The notes under the pieces are model-generated. The model was not told where the DNA came from and did not search any database. It was given only the letters and a program-made list of their open reading frames with translations. Positions 26,890 to 34,728 of a DNA stretch of 54,799 bases are shown here, piece after piece (position 1 is the first letter of the stretch; each line of letters begins with the position of its first letter). Both the position numbers and the translations under genes were made by a program. Origin of the DNA: Pseudomonadales bacterium (GTDB lineage: Bacteria; Pseudomonadota; Gammaproteobacteria; Pseudomonadales; Pseudohongiellaceae); the NCBI GenBank assembly GCA_023268635.1, contig JALQUB010000003.1, positions 1 to 54,799 on the forward strand, written 5' to 3'.

Positions 26890-26895
26890 TATACT
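26890..26895 (+). promoter_or_regulatory. Candidate -10 box of the chorismate mutase gene
   Basis: TATACT in the context CTCGTATATACTCGC lies 45 bases before the ATG at 26940. Nearly the same context precedes typA. The -35 region is not convincing. It supports the shorter gene start, because an ATG at 26877 would lie upstream of the transcription start. Confidence 0.35.
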
Positions 26896-26939
26896 CGCGT
26901 CTTAATCACTATCTGTCGCAGTCGATCGAGGAAAATACT

Positions 26940-27239
26940 ATGAACTCAACGTCCGTCCCCGCTGAATTACTGGCGCTACGAGACGGTATCGACGAGATCG
27001 ATGCGCAAATCCTCAGTAGCCTCGCGAAGCGATTCGAGCTGACACGGCGCGTGGGAGAGTTGAAGGCTTCAATGAATTTAGAGGCATTCGATGGTGCTCG
27101 AGAGTCGGAAAAGCTTGCCCGCCTGCGCGACCTCGCGGCAGATCTCGGGGTTAGCGGTGAGCTTGTGGACGAGCTTTTCAGCCGGATTATGCGTGAGGCG
27201 GTCGAGAACCATCGCCGTTTGAAGGCTCAGAAGTTGTAG
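26940..27239 (+). CDS. Monofunctional AroQ-type chorismate mutase
   Basis: A 99-residue all-helical protein that matches the AroQ fold of chorismate mutase (chorismate to prephenate, the branch to Phe and Tyr). It has the N-terminal helix LLALRDGIDEIDAQILSSLAKR and the Lys/Arg residues that bind the substrate (RFELTRRVGELK, R-E near AFDGARESEK). I chose the ATG at 26940, which has GAGGA upstream. The longer frame from 26877 lies upstream of the promoter. In most gammaproteobacteria the mutase is fused to prephenate dehydratase or dehydrogenase; here it stands alone, next to rpmE. Confidence 0.83.
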   Translation: MNSTSVPAELLALRDGIDEIDAQILSSLAKRFELTRRVGELKASMNLEAFDGARESEKLARLRDLAADLGVSGELVDELFSRIMREAVENHRRLKAQKL

Positions 27240-27257
27240 TCAGGCAAGCGGAAAGCC

Positions 27258-27285
27258 TTGCGTCTAGCTGTCCTTCTGCTAGAAT
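27258..27285 (+). promoter_or_regulatory. Sigma-70 promoter of rpmE
   Basis: TTGCGT at 27258-27263 and TAGAAT at 27280-27285 with a 16-base spacer. Transcription would start near 27292, giving a leader of about 90 bases before the rpmE ATG. The match is good for this class. Confidence 0.55.
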
Positions 27286-27303
27286 GCGCGACCCGATAAC
27301 AAC

Positions 27304-27355
27304 CACGGCATCAATGTAGATGTGGTGCAGCGCCGCCGAATTATCCGCCACGCTG
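27304..27355 (+). ncRNA. Structured leader of rpmE (candidate L31 autoregulatory element)
   Basis: Two stems lie just upstream of rpmE in the transcribed leader. CACGGCATC (27304-27312) pairs with GATGTGGTG (27319-27327), with one mismatch and one G-T pair. CAGCG (27328-27332) pairs with CGCTG (27351-27355). Ribosomal-protein L31 leaders are described for several bacterial groups. Membership of such a family is inferred and cannot be checked by eye. Confidence 0.4.
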
Positions 27356-27381
27356 TCGCGACATCAATGAGAGGAACCACC

Positions 27382-27591
27382 ATGAAGCCAGAGATTCACC
27401 CAACTTACGATGCGATGCAGGCTACTTGCAGCTGCGGTAACGTCATCAATACCCGTTCTACTCTCGCGAAAGATATTCTTATCGATGTCTGCTCGCAGTG
27501 TCACCCTTTCTACACGGGTAAGCAGAAGATTCTCGACACCGGTGGTCGAGTGGAGCGATTCAAGAATCGCTTTGGCAGCCGCCGAGTCTAA
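27382..27591 (+). CDS. rpmE: 50S ribosomal protein L31 (zinc-binding type)
   Basis: A 69-residue L31 of the C+ (zinc-binding) class, with the four cysteines in CSCG and [10 protein letters not shown] arranged CxC...CxxC. The conserved [15 protein letters not shown] and [11 protein letters not shown] are present. I chose the ATG at 27382, which has GAGGAACC upstream and matches the family start, not the TTG/GTG-type frame opening at 27322. L31 bridges the two ribosomal subunits. Because the C+ form holds zinc, some species switch to a C- paralogue under zinc limitation; none is seen here. Confidence 0.96.
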   Translation: MKPEIHPTYDAMQATCSCGNVINTRSTLAKDILIDVCSQCHPFYTGKQKILDTGGRVERFKNRFGSRRV

Positions 27592-27638
27592 GGTTTCTGC
27601 TTGGGTGCCAACGGTGCCTAGTGATAGAGATCTTTGGA

Positions 27639-27670
27639 ACGCCTCAACGGGAAACCGCTGGGGCGTTTTT
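27639..27670 (+). terminator. Intrinsic terminator downstream of rpmE
   Basis: ACGCCTCAACGG and CCGCTGGGGCGT pair over 12 bases (one mismatch, one G-T pair) around a short loop and run into TTTTT. It lies 48 bases after the rpmE stop and only 9 bases from the end of mrcA on the opposite strand. Confidence 0.85.
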
Positions 27671-27678
27671 ATTGCCCG

Positions 27679-30099
27679 CTAGAAAATTCGTTCTGTTGCG
27701 GTGGCGTCTGAATCGGCGTCGCCGGGCTGACCAGTCGTAGGCCGTGGCGCGGCGCTGGGGGCATTCTCAGTTCGGAAAACCTCGAACACGGAATCGGGAG
27801 ATCCCGGCGTCGCAGGCTCGCCGGTAACCTTATTAATCAAGCGATCTTCTAAGCCATCTGGCCTGCGCATGCTGTTTTCGGGCTTCCCGTCTAAAGCGGC
27901 CTTCATGTAATCAATCCAAATAGGCACGGCGATAGTCGCGCCTTGTTCGCGCTCGCCGAGGGGCTGCGGTGTGTCGAAGCCAACGAACACGGTGGTGGCG
28001 ATGTCCTTATTGAAGCCTGAGAACCAGAGTTCCTGTGGGCCGTTTGTTGTTCCTGTCTTACCCATCAGATCACCGCGGCCGATTTCCCGTTGGACGCGTG
28101 CGCCACTACCCTCGACGATGACCGAGCGCAGCATGGTGTTGAGGATGTAGACCACACGGTCTTCGACAATTCGTGGGGCGGCATTGAGTGACGGGGTCTC
28201 GGCAGCTGGGGTCGCTTCTGCCAGAGCATCGCTCGACTGGGAACAGGATTCGCAGACTGTGACTGGCTGCGCCTGGAATTGAACGCCATCAAGATTTCGA
28301 ATTTCTCGGATAAACCAAGGCTCTACCTTGTAGCCGCCATTTGCGAAAGCGGAATAGGCTGTCACGATCTCTATGGGTTGGACATCACTACTACCCAATC
28401 CAACGGTGAGGTCATTGCGGGGGAAGTTTTCGACTGGCAGTCCGAATTTCTTGGCGAAGGCGAAAACCTTGTCGGAACCGAGTTGGTCATAGAGTCTTAC
28501 CGCGGGCACATTGCGCGATTCCTTTAACGCATAGCGTAGAGTCACCGGCCCTAGGAAATTGTTCTCGAAATTATTAGGGCGATAATTGCCGCGAGTGAGA
28601 GGCGCATCGTTGATCAGTGTCGCCGCGGTATAGCCTTCTTCCAAAGCGGTGCCATAAACGAAGGGTTTGAAGTTTGAACCTGGTGGGCGCGGAGTCAAGA
28701 CGCGATTGACTTGGCTGCGGCGGAAATCATAGCCGCCGACTAATGCGAGCAGTTCACCGTTGTTAGGGCGCATGGACACCAAGGCGCCTTGGATTTCAGG
28801 AACCTGTCCCAATTCCCAGCTGTCTTCGGTGTGACGAACTCGGATGAGATCGCCGACAGCGACGGCATCACTCGCGACTTGGGGAGGGGGCCACGCTTCG
28901 TTGCGACTGCGGAACGTATAGGCCCAACTAATCCCATCCCAGGGCACAGAAATTTCACTGCCATCTTTGAGCATCGCATTGAAGCTGCGCGGTTGCACGG
29001 AGGTGACAATCGCGGGTTGCTGATTGCCGTAGACAGGCACGGATTCGAGTTCCGTCAGCCAGCGAGTATTCAGAGACTCCTTCTCTTCATTTGCTGCTGG
29101 AGCGAAATTGGCACTTGGGCCTCGATAACCGTGGCGTTTGTCGTAGTAATTTTCGAGCCCATTCACAAGCGCGTCGGTGGCCTCGCGCTGCCGTTGCGAA
29201 TCGATCGTGGTGATGACCTCGAAACCTTGCGTATACGTTGCGTCACCGTATTGGTCATAGAGCTGCTGACGCGCCATCTCGGCGATATAGGGCGCATTGA
29301 GTTCGATATTGCGATTATGTTGAGTCGCGGTCACTGGCTCTGCATCGGCGAGCGCGAATTCTTCTTCGCTGATCATGCCTTCGCGCACCATATTCCTCAG
29401 GCGGGTGCGGCGACGTTCGATGGAGCGAGTGGGATTGCTGAGCGGGTTGCAGGTAGAAGGGCAGGGCAGCAACGAAACCATCATCGCCGATTCGGCCAGT
29501 GTGAGTTCGGAGGGACGTTTGCCGTAATACACGAAGGCGGCGGCGCCGATTCCGTCTGCCCCCGCGCCAAAATAAATAGTGTTGAGGTAGAGCGTCAGTA
29601 TCTCTTCCTTGCTCAGCTCTCTTTGTATCTGCAAGGCGAAAGGGATTTCCTTGAATTTGCGAAGATAGACATTGTCGCTATCGAAGGACAGATTATTGGC
29701 GAGTTGCATGGTGATGGTGCTGCCGCCACCGAGATTTACGCCGCGGATGAATCCGTAGAAGCCGCGCAGCAGGCTCTGAAAGTCGACTCCCGGATGGGAA
29801 TAAAAGCGTGCGTCTTCGGTTGCGATTAGTGCGTCGATAAGTACTTGGGGTATTTCTTCGAACTCGACGGGGTCGCGACGATTGCCGATCTCGTCGATGA
29901 GCAAGCCGTCGGCGGTGTAAATCCGCAGTGGGGTTTCCAATTGGACGTCACGATAGGTCTCGGCAGAAGGGAGAAGTGGTGCCAGATAGAGATAGGCTGC
30001 AGTCGCAATCATGACGACGCCTGCCGTCGCCGAGGTGGCAAGCACGGCGAACCAGCGTAGCGCTGTTCGTAGGCGTCTTCTGCGTTTCTCCGGCGTCAT
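27679..30099 (-). CDS. mrcA: Penicillin-binding protein 1A (bifunctional murein synthase)
   Basis: An 806-residue class A PBP. The order is a short cytoplasmic tail, one transmembrane helix (about residues 15-38), a glycosyltransferase domain with catalytic Glu in ATEDARFYSHPGVD and GGSTITMQLANN, an OB-fold insertion (about 315-420), and a transpeptidase domain. The transpeptidase motifs are SxxK (GSNFKPF), SxN (SRNVPAV) and KTG (KTGTTN), all intact. The C-terminal tail from about 760 is disordered. It converges on rpmE and diverges from pilM, the arrangement mrcA-pilMNOPQ known across this class. Confidence 0.96.
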   Translation of the reverse strand: MTPEKRRRRLRTALRWFAVLATSATAGVVMIATAAYLYLAPLLPSAETYRDVQLETPLRIYTADGLLIDEIGNRRDPVEFEEIPQVLIDALIATEDARFYSHPGVDFQSLLRGFYGFIRGVNLGGGSTITMQLANNLSFDSDNVYLRKFKEIPFALQIQRELSKEEILTLYLNTIYFGAGADGIGAAAFVYYGKRPSELTLAESAMMVSLLPCPSTCNPLSNPTRSIERRRTRLRNMVREGMISEEEFALADAEPVTATQHNRNIELNAPYIAEMARQQLYDQYGDATYTQGFEVITTIDSQRQREATDALVNGLENYYDKRHGYRGPSANFAPAANEEKESLNTRWLTELESVPVYGNQQPAIVTSVQPRSFNAMLKDGSEISVPWDGISWAYTFRSRNEAWPPPQVASDAVAVGDLIRVRHTEDSWELGQVPEIQGALVSMRPNNGELLALVGGYDFRRSQVNRVLTPRPPGSNFKPFVYGTALEEGYTAATLINDAPLTRGNYRPNNFENNFLGPVTLRYALKESRNVPAVRLYDQLGSDKVFAFAKKFGLPVENFPRNDLTVGLGSSDVQPIEIVTAYSAFANGGYKVEPWFIREIRNLDGVQFQAQPVTVCESCSQSSDALAEATPAAETPSLNAAPRIVEDRVVYILNTMLRSVIVEGSGARVQREIGRGDLMGKTGTTNGPQELWFSGFNKDIATTVFVGFDTPQPLGEREQGATIAVPIWIDYMKAALDGKPENSMRRPDGLEDRLINKVTGEPATPGSPDSVFEVFRTENAPSAAPRPTTGQPGDADSDATATERIF

Positions 30100-30296
30100 C
30101 GGTGGTGTCTATGGCCCTTCTCGGGCTTCTCCCAGGAATTGACAGGTTGTTAATCGCGAGCGAGCTACGGAGTATACACCGGCGATAGCGAAGAATGCCT
30201 CTTCTGCCTTAATTCTTGGCCAAAATTACGCAGGCGCCACAATGATTCCTACACTTAGACCATGGAATTAGTCATTGTTCTTCGAGGCAGGGCGCA

Positions 30297-31067
30297 ATGC
30301 GAGAGTTTATTAGGCGTGTGCTAAGGGTGATGTCGCGAGACAAGGCTGATCCGTTACTTCTGACAGGGATCGATATGAGTGACCAGCAGATCAAGGTGGT
30401 CGTGCTGGGTTTGAGTGAACGGGGAGAGGGAAAGACGTCTCATCGCCCATTGGATCCCCTGTCAGTGGAATACGAGGCTGCCGATTTTCGACTAATGGCC
30501 TCTGTCATCGAATCCTGCAACGCGGAAGACATCGTTGAAAATTTGGCGCGGGCAACTTCGATCGGAGGAAAATCTCCTGCGGCAGCGGCTATGAGCGTGG
30601 CTGCCGAGGACACTTATATTCGCTCATTGACGGTCGATGCGACGCTCTCGGCGGAGGAGATAGAGGACGCCGTGCTCGCAGAGGCCGAGAGATTCCTGCC
30701 CTACAGTCTGGGAGAGGCGTATTTGGATTATGCGCTTAGCTCACCGGATGATCGAGAGCAGGGTGTAGCGAGTTGGTCTTCTGAAATGCTCCCCCCTAAA
30801 AGGCTCACCATTGTGGCCTGCCGACGAGAGGTCGTTGATTCAAGAATCGCACTCGCGAAGAAGGCCGGCTTGTCTTTGAAGCTTATTGAACCAGCGGCGT
30901 TTGCATCGGCGCGTGCGTTAGAACTCTGCGACTCAGGAAGCACAAATCCTTTTTCTCTGATGGAAGTGGATTCGAAGCTCGATCTTCTGGAAATCGAACA
31001 GAATGCGCCCGCTTTGTTAGTCGCCTGCGGATTGGCGATGCGGAGAGCGCCGCGCGATGTTAATTAA
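30297..31067 (+). CDS. pilM: PilM, short form lacking the second actin-like half
   Basis: A 256-residue homologue of PilM, the cytoplasmic actin-like protein that docks on PilN. The first half matches the family: GIDMSDQQIKVVVLG near residue 24, AERFLPYSLGEAYLDY, and an alpha-helical region near LIEPAAFASARALE. The normal second half, with the VVDIGA-type nucleotide loop and the following about 100 residues, is missing. The sequence then resumes with NAPALLVACGLAMRR, the usual C-terminus. The frame is unbroken, so this is an internal loss, not a nonsense mutation. ATP binding is doubtful. The start has GAGGCAGG upstream. It overlaps pilN by 11 bases. Confidence 0.82.
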   Translation: MREFIRRVLRVMSRDKADPLLLTGIDMSDQQIKVVVLGLSERGEGKTSHRPLDPLSVEYEAADFRLMASVIESCNAEDIVENLARATSIGGKSPAAAAMSVAAEDTYIRSLTVDATLSAEEIEDAVLAEAERFLPYSLGEAYLDYALSSPDDREQGVASWSSEMLPPKRLTIVACRREVVDSRIALAKKAGLSLKLIEPAAFASARALELCDSGSTNPFSLMEVDSKLDLLEIEQNAPALLVACGLAMRRAPRDVN

Positions 31068-31614
31068 TTTAATTCCCTGGCGAGCGATTCGCAGGGCGCG
31101 AGTGCGACGACGCTTTTTTTCCTTGGCCGGGCTGCTGTCATTGAGCGCTCTGTTGTTAGTTCTGCTCGGCGATCAATTGTTACTTCGCCGTCTGACACAA
31201 CACTCCGCCGTGACCGCAGAGCTCGAATTGCGAAGTCGGAGCCTCGCAATTGATGTAGATGAATTCGAATCTATCGCGGAGTCTCGGCGTGAACTAAAAA
31301 CACGTACGGAAGGAATCGATGCGTTACAAAATCAGGTAGCCACACTACTAGAGGTCCTCGAAGACATTACTCGTACCCTCCCCGTAGCGATGTACTTACA
31401 GGGCATCGAGCTTGTCGCGAACACGTTGTCGGTCGAAGGCGTGTCTTCTTCCAATGCCGATCTGGCGGAATGGTTAAGGGCTTTGGAAGGCTCTCCGGAA
31501 ATTTTTAAAGTCGGCTTGAGTTCGATTATTACGGAGCGAACTGATAGGACATCGTCGCACCATCTTTTCCGTCTTGATATAGAGCTGCAAGGATTTCAGG
31601 ATGACAGCAGTTAA
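31057..31614 (+). CDS. pilN: Type IV pilus inner-membrane protein PilN
   Basis: A 185-residue bitopic protein. The cytoplasmic N-terminus begins MLINLIPWRAIRR, close to the INLLPWR peptide by which PilN binds PilM. One transmembrane helix follows (about 21-45), then a coiled-coil stretch (about 48-110) and a small ferredoxin-like periplasmic domain (110-180, MYLQGIELVANTLSVEGVS). PilN pairs with PilO to form the alignment subcomplex under the secretin. The PilM-binding motif is kept even though PilM is short. Overlaps both neighbours (11 and 14 bases), so expression should be coupled. Confidence 0.88.
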   Translation: MLINLIPWRAIRRARVRRRFFSLAGLLSLSALLLVLLGDQLLLRRLTQHSAVTAELELRSRSLAIDVDEFESIAESRRELKTRTEGIDALQNQVATLLEVLEDITRTLPVAMYLQGIELVANTLSVEGVSSSNADLAEWLRALEGSPEIFKVGLSSIITERTDRTSSHHLFRLDIELQGFQDDSS

Positions 31615-32605
31615 TGGTGCGCGTACGGGGTTGTCGTCGGCCCGCGCCGCATTGGACGATCTAGCGAACTTCGATTTTTCTGATCTTCGCAGAGTGGAAG
31701 CAATCGGAGATTGGCCGTCATCGGTGCGGCAGCTGCTTTTGTTTTCGCTGTTTTTAGTCACTTTCTTGTGCTTCACCTCAGTGTTGTTGGTTCCAAAATT
31801 TTTCGCATTAAGCCGCGAAAAATCTCGAATAGATATAATGCAGGAAGAGTTGACGTCGAGTATGGAAAAAGCGAATCAGCTTCCGAGCCTGAGGTCGCAG
31901 GAGAGATTGCTTGAGCGGCGCTATGCTGAGCAGTTAATGAGGTTTTCTGGCTCAACGAAAAAGTCAGGATTACTGAGCGAATTCACAGCGGTCGGGTTAG
32001 TCAATGACGTGGGGATCAATTCGATTCATCTGCAGCCGGAACGAGTGAGTGGCTATTATTTCGAACAAACGATCGAAATCAAACTACGTGGCACCTTTCA
32101 CGACTTCGTGGAATTTCTCCAGGACTTATCTGCGCTTAATCGACTTATTACATTCCAAGATTTCTCTATCGTAGGAAATTCTATTCGACTCGTAGCGACT
32201 GTCTATAGGCTCGAAAATGGTTTTGGACGCGTCAATATGCCGTTGAGCAATTCTCTTTCTTCTTCGCAAAATTTGGCTTTGATAAAAAGCCATATCCCCC
32301 TCAGTGGAAATGGGTCTGAGGAGCGCGTCGCACCGATCCGAATGCCTGAACCGCTTGAACAGCATCCACTTTCTGAGGTCGAATTCGTTGGGTTTTTCCG
32401 AAAACTCGGACGCTATTCAGCCCTCATTGAATTAGAGGATGGAGACCTATTCCTTGTTGAAGTCGGCGACTATCTAGGAGGAAATAATGGCCAGGTGCAA
32501 GCAATTACTTCCGACCGAATTGAGTTGCGAGAGAAAGTGATTGTTGCTGACGGGGTGTGGGAAGAGCGGACGCAAATAATTGCGTTGAGAGAGCCGGATG
32601 CTTAA
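31601..32605 (+). CDS. PilO-PilP fusion protein (type IV pilus alignment complex)
   Basis: A single 334-residue protein that carries both PilO and PilP. The first part (about 1-205) is PilO: a cytoplasmic tail, a transmembrane helix (44-65), a coiled coil, and a ferredoxin-like domain (YYFEQTIEIKLRGTFHDFVEFL). A linker of about 45 residues leads to the PilP-type beta domain (about 252-331) with LSEVEFVGFFRKLGRYSALI, VEVGDYLGGNNGQV and TSDRIELREKV. In most bacteria PilP is a separate lipoprotein with its own signal peptide and lipobox, which are absent here. No frameshift or stop separates the halves. pilQ starts inside its last codons. Confidence 0.85.
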   Translation: MTAVNGARTGLSSARAALDDLANFDFSDLRRVEAIGDWPSSVRQLLLFSLFLVTFLCFTSVLLVPKFFALSREKSRIDIMQEELTSSMEKANQLPSLRSQERLLERRYAEQLMRFSGSTKKSGLLSEFTAVGLVNDVGINSIHLQPERVSGYYFEQTIEIKLRGTFHDFVEFLQDLSALNRLITFQDFSIVGNSIRLVATVYRLENGFGRVNMPLSNSLSSSQNLALIKSHIPLSGNGSEERVAPIRMPEPLEQHPLSEVEFVGFFRKLGRYSALIELEDGDLFLVEVGDYLGGNNGQVQAITSDRIELREKVIVADGVWEERTQIIALREPDA

Positions 32606-34133
32606 TTGTAAAGCGTCAGCCATGTTTTTCGGAATTGCATTGACGCTGAGCCTTGCTGTGTCCAGAACTCTTGCTCAAGATGGTGCATTTTCACAATACC
32701 GCGGACAGCTTGCAGGATTTACGTTCCAAGATATTTCCGTTCGACGCGCACTTTCTCAACTTGCCGATTTCTATGACTTCAATGTGGTGGCGAGCGACTC
32801 GGTAGTTGGGAACATCACCATAGACTTAGATGGAGTGCCTTGGGATCAGGCGCTCGCACTAATTCTTCGAACTAAAAATCTCAGTGCTCGCGTTGAAGGC
32901 AAGGTGCTTTACGTTGCTCCGACGAATGAATTGGCCGAGCAGGAATATTTCGAAGTAGAAGCGATGAAGCAGGCTGAAGCTTTGGCGCCACTAGTCACTG
33001 AGTTACTCCAAATCAATTACGCCGATGCCGAAGACATCATGCAGTTGCTTGTTGGAGAGAGGCTTACTCGGACATCTCCCGCGGAAGATCTACAGACGGC
33101 TGATAATGCGCAGTTGAATCGAGGAGTGCTCTCCATCAGAGGGTCGGCATCGGTCGATCAGCGCACTAATATACTGATTGTGCGTGATACTGAAGAAAAG
33201 CTCGAAGAGATTCGAACGTTGTTGGCGACTCTCGATGTTGCAGTGAGACAGGTGCTCATCGAAGCGAGGATCGTGAACGTCGAAGCGAGTTACGGCAAGG
33301 AACTGGGGATACGGTGGGGGTTGGGTGGGCACATCGGGAATAGTCGGATAGGTGGCTCTCAGACGACGACAAGATCGTTACTGAATTCGGATTTGGCATT
33401 TGCTGATGCGCAGGCGGAGGGCCTCATCGCGGCAGAAACCGCTCGCCTTGAGGCGCTGCAGAATAAGACGGACCCTGGACTAATTCCTGCGATCTCCTCA
33501 CTTGCGCGAGCTTCGGTGCCCAGGCCGCACCTCGATGTCTCTTTTCCAGAGGCGCTCAATGTGGACCTGGGATTGCCCGCCGCCTCGGCATCCAGCATCG
33601 CGCTAGGCTACGCTGGCGATAGCGAATTTATCGAATTAGAGCTGTCAGCATTGGAGAGTAGCGGGAACGCGGAAGTTATCGCGCGCCCCAAGGTAACGAC
33701 TCAGGACAAGATGCTGGCGCGAATCCAGTCTGGAGTCCGAATTCCTTATCAATCCCAAGCCGGAGGGACGGCTGGAGGTTCGACGACAGAATTCGAAGAG
33801 GCGTTGTTATCACTCGAGGTCGTCCCTCAGATCACTCCCGACGGGCGTATCAACATGCAGCTAGATATTCGTCAGGATTCGGTTACGCCGAGCAACGGGG
33901 GCGCGTCGGCAATTAATACTAATCGGGTGACGACGCGGGCACTCGTCGATGACGGCGAGACGATCGTGCTTGGTGGTGTGTTCAGAGAGGAGGTGGCCAC
34001 CATTGAGGCGAAGACTCCGGTGTTGGGAGATCTGCCTTATGTGGGTCGTTTGTTTAAACGCACACAGAGATCGAGCCGGCGAACAGAGTTGTTGATTTTT
34101 ATCACGCCGAAAATACTTGATAAGGACATCTAG
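32598..34133 (+). CDS. pilQ: Type IV pilus secretin PilQ, short form without AMIN domains
   Basis: A 511-residue secretin with a signal peptide (MLNCKASAMFFGIALTLSLA, cleavage near AQDG). An STN/N0-type domain (about 35-110, FQDISVRRALSQLADFYDFN) is followed by an N1 region with a TNILIVRDTEEKLEEI segment, and then the secretin barrel ending TELLIFITPKILD. Normal PilQ proteins are near 700 residues because of N-terminal AMIN domains that bind peptidoglycan; those are missing. The first ATG overlaps pilOP by 8 bases. MshL, the secretin of the other pilus system, begins at the window's left edge. Confidence 0.9.
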   Translation: MLNCKASAMFFGIALTLSLAVSRTLAQDGAFSQYRGQLAGFTFQDISVRRALSQLADFYDFNVVASDSVVGNITIDLDGVPWDQALALILRTKNLSARVEGKVLYVAPTNELAEQEYFEVEAMKQAEALAPLVTELLQINYADAEDIMQLLVGERLTRTSPAEDLQTADNAQLNRGVLSIRGSASVDQRTNILIVRDTEEKLEEIRTLLATLDVAVRQVLIEARIVNVEASYGKELGIRWGLGGHIGNSRIGGSQTTTRSLLNSDLAFADAQAEGLIAAETARLEALQNKTDPGLIPAISSLARASVPRPHLDVSFPEALNVDLGLPAASASSIALGYAGDSEFIELELSALESSGNAEVIARPKVTTQDKMLARIQSGVRIPYQSQAGGTAGGSTTEFEEALLSLEVVPQITPDGRINMQLDIRQDSVTPSNGGASAINTNRVTTRALVDDGETIVLGGVFREEVATIEAKTPVLGDLPYVGRLFKRTQRSSRRTELLIFITPKILDKDI

Positions 34134-34178
34134 TGCTGAGACGTTTCATCGTTGCCCAACAGTCTCTATACTTCGCAG

Positions 34179-34721
34179 ATGAAATCGCTGAACTCCATTT
34201 TTCTAGTTGGCCCTATGGGCGTGGGCAAGACGACTATAGGTAAAGTCTTGTCTGAGACCTTGGGTCTCGATTTTGTCGATTCAGATCGAGAGATTGAGCG
34301 CGTCACCGGCGCCGATATCCCATGGATATTTGATGTCGAGGGCGAAGCGGGATTCCGTGCTCGGGAAAGCAAGATGATCGAACAGCTGACTGCGATACCG
34401 AATATCGTGCTTGCGACGGGAGGCGGGGCGATCCTCGCCGAAGAAAATCGTCGTTGGCTCAAGGAGCGCGGCTGTGTGATTTATCTGCGGGCGCCAATCA
34501 GTCAGCAAATCGAGCGGACCAAGCGCGATAAATCTCGTCCCCTATTGCAGACAGCAGACCCAGCCCAAAAGATTCGCGAATTAATGGCGTTCAGAGAGCC
34601 ACTCTACAAAGAAGTTGCGGATTTGACCGTGGACACCTATCGCCGAGGGCCGAAAGCGGTAAGTAATGAAATCAGACGGCAGCTTGATGAGGCCAAAGAG
34701 TCAGGATTCCTGAGTAATTGA
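34179..34721 (+). CDS. aroK: Shikimate kinase I (AroK)
   Basis: A 180-residue NMP-kinase-like enzyme that phosphorylates shikimate at O3. It has Walker A GPMGVGKTTIG, the shikimate-binding DSDREIE and GGGAIL, and the lid segment RDKSRPLL. I chose the ATG at 34179. The frame opens earlier at a TTG (34152), but the family begins about here. The order pilQ-aroK-aroB-damX is highly conserved in gammaproteobacteria. The adjacent genes continue on the same strand, with 7 bases before aroB. Confidence 0.95.
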   Translation: MKSLNSIFLVGPMGVGKTTIGKVLSETLGLDFVDSDREIERVTGADIPWIFDVEGEAGFRARESKMIEQLTAIPNIVLATGGGAILAEENRRWLKERGCVIYLRAPISQQIERTKRDKSRPLLQTADPAQKIRELMAFREPLYKEVADLTVDTYRRGPKAVSNEIRRQLDEAKESGFLSN

Positions 34722-34728
34722 GAGAAAT

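Noticed and set aside
28789-29829. A 346-codon open frame on the plus strand
   Set aside because: It lies wholly antisense to mrcA, whose domains and motifs are complete. The frame has no ribosome site and its protein matches nothing I recognise. It is a by-product of codon bias.
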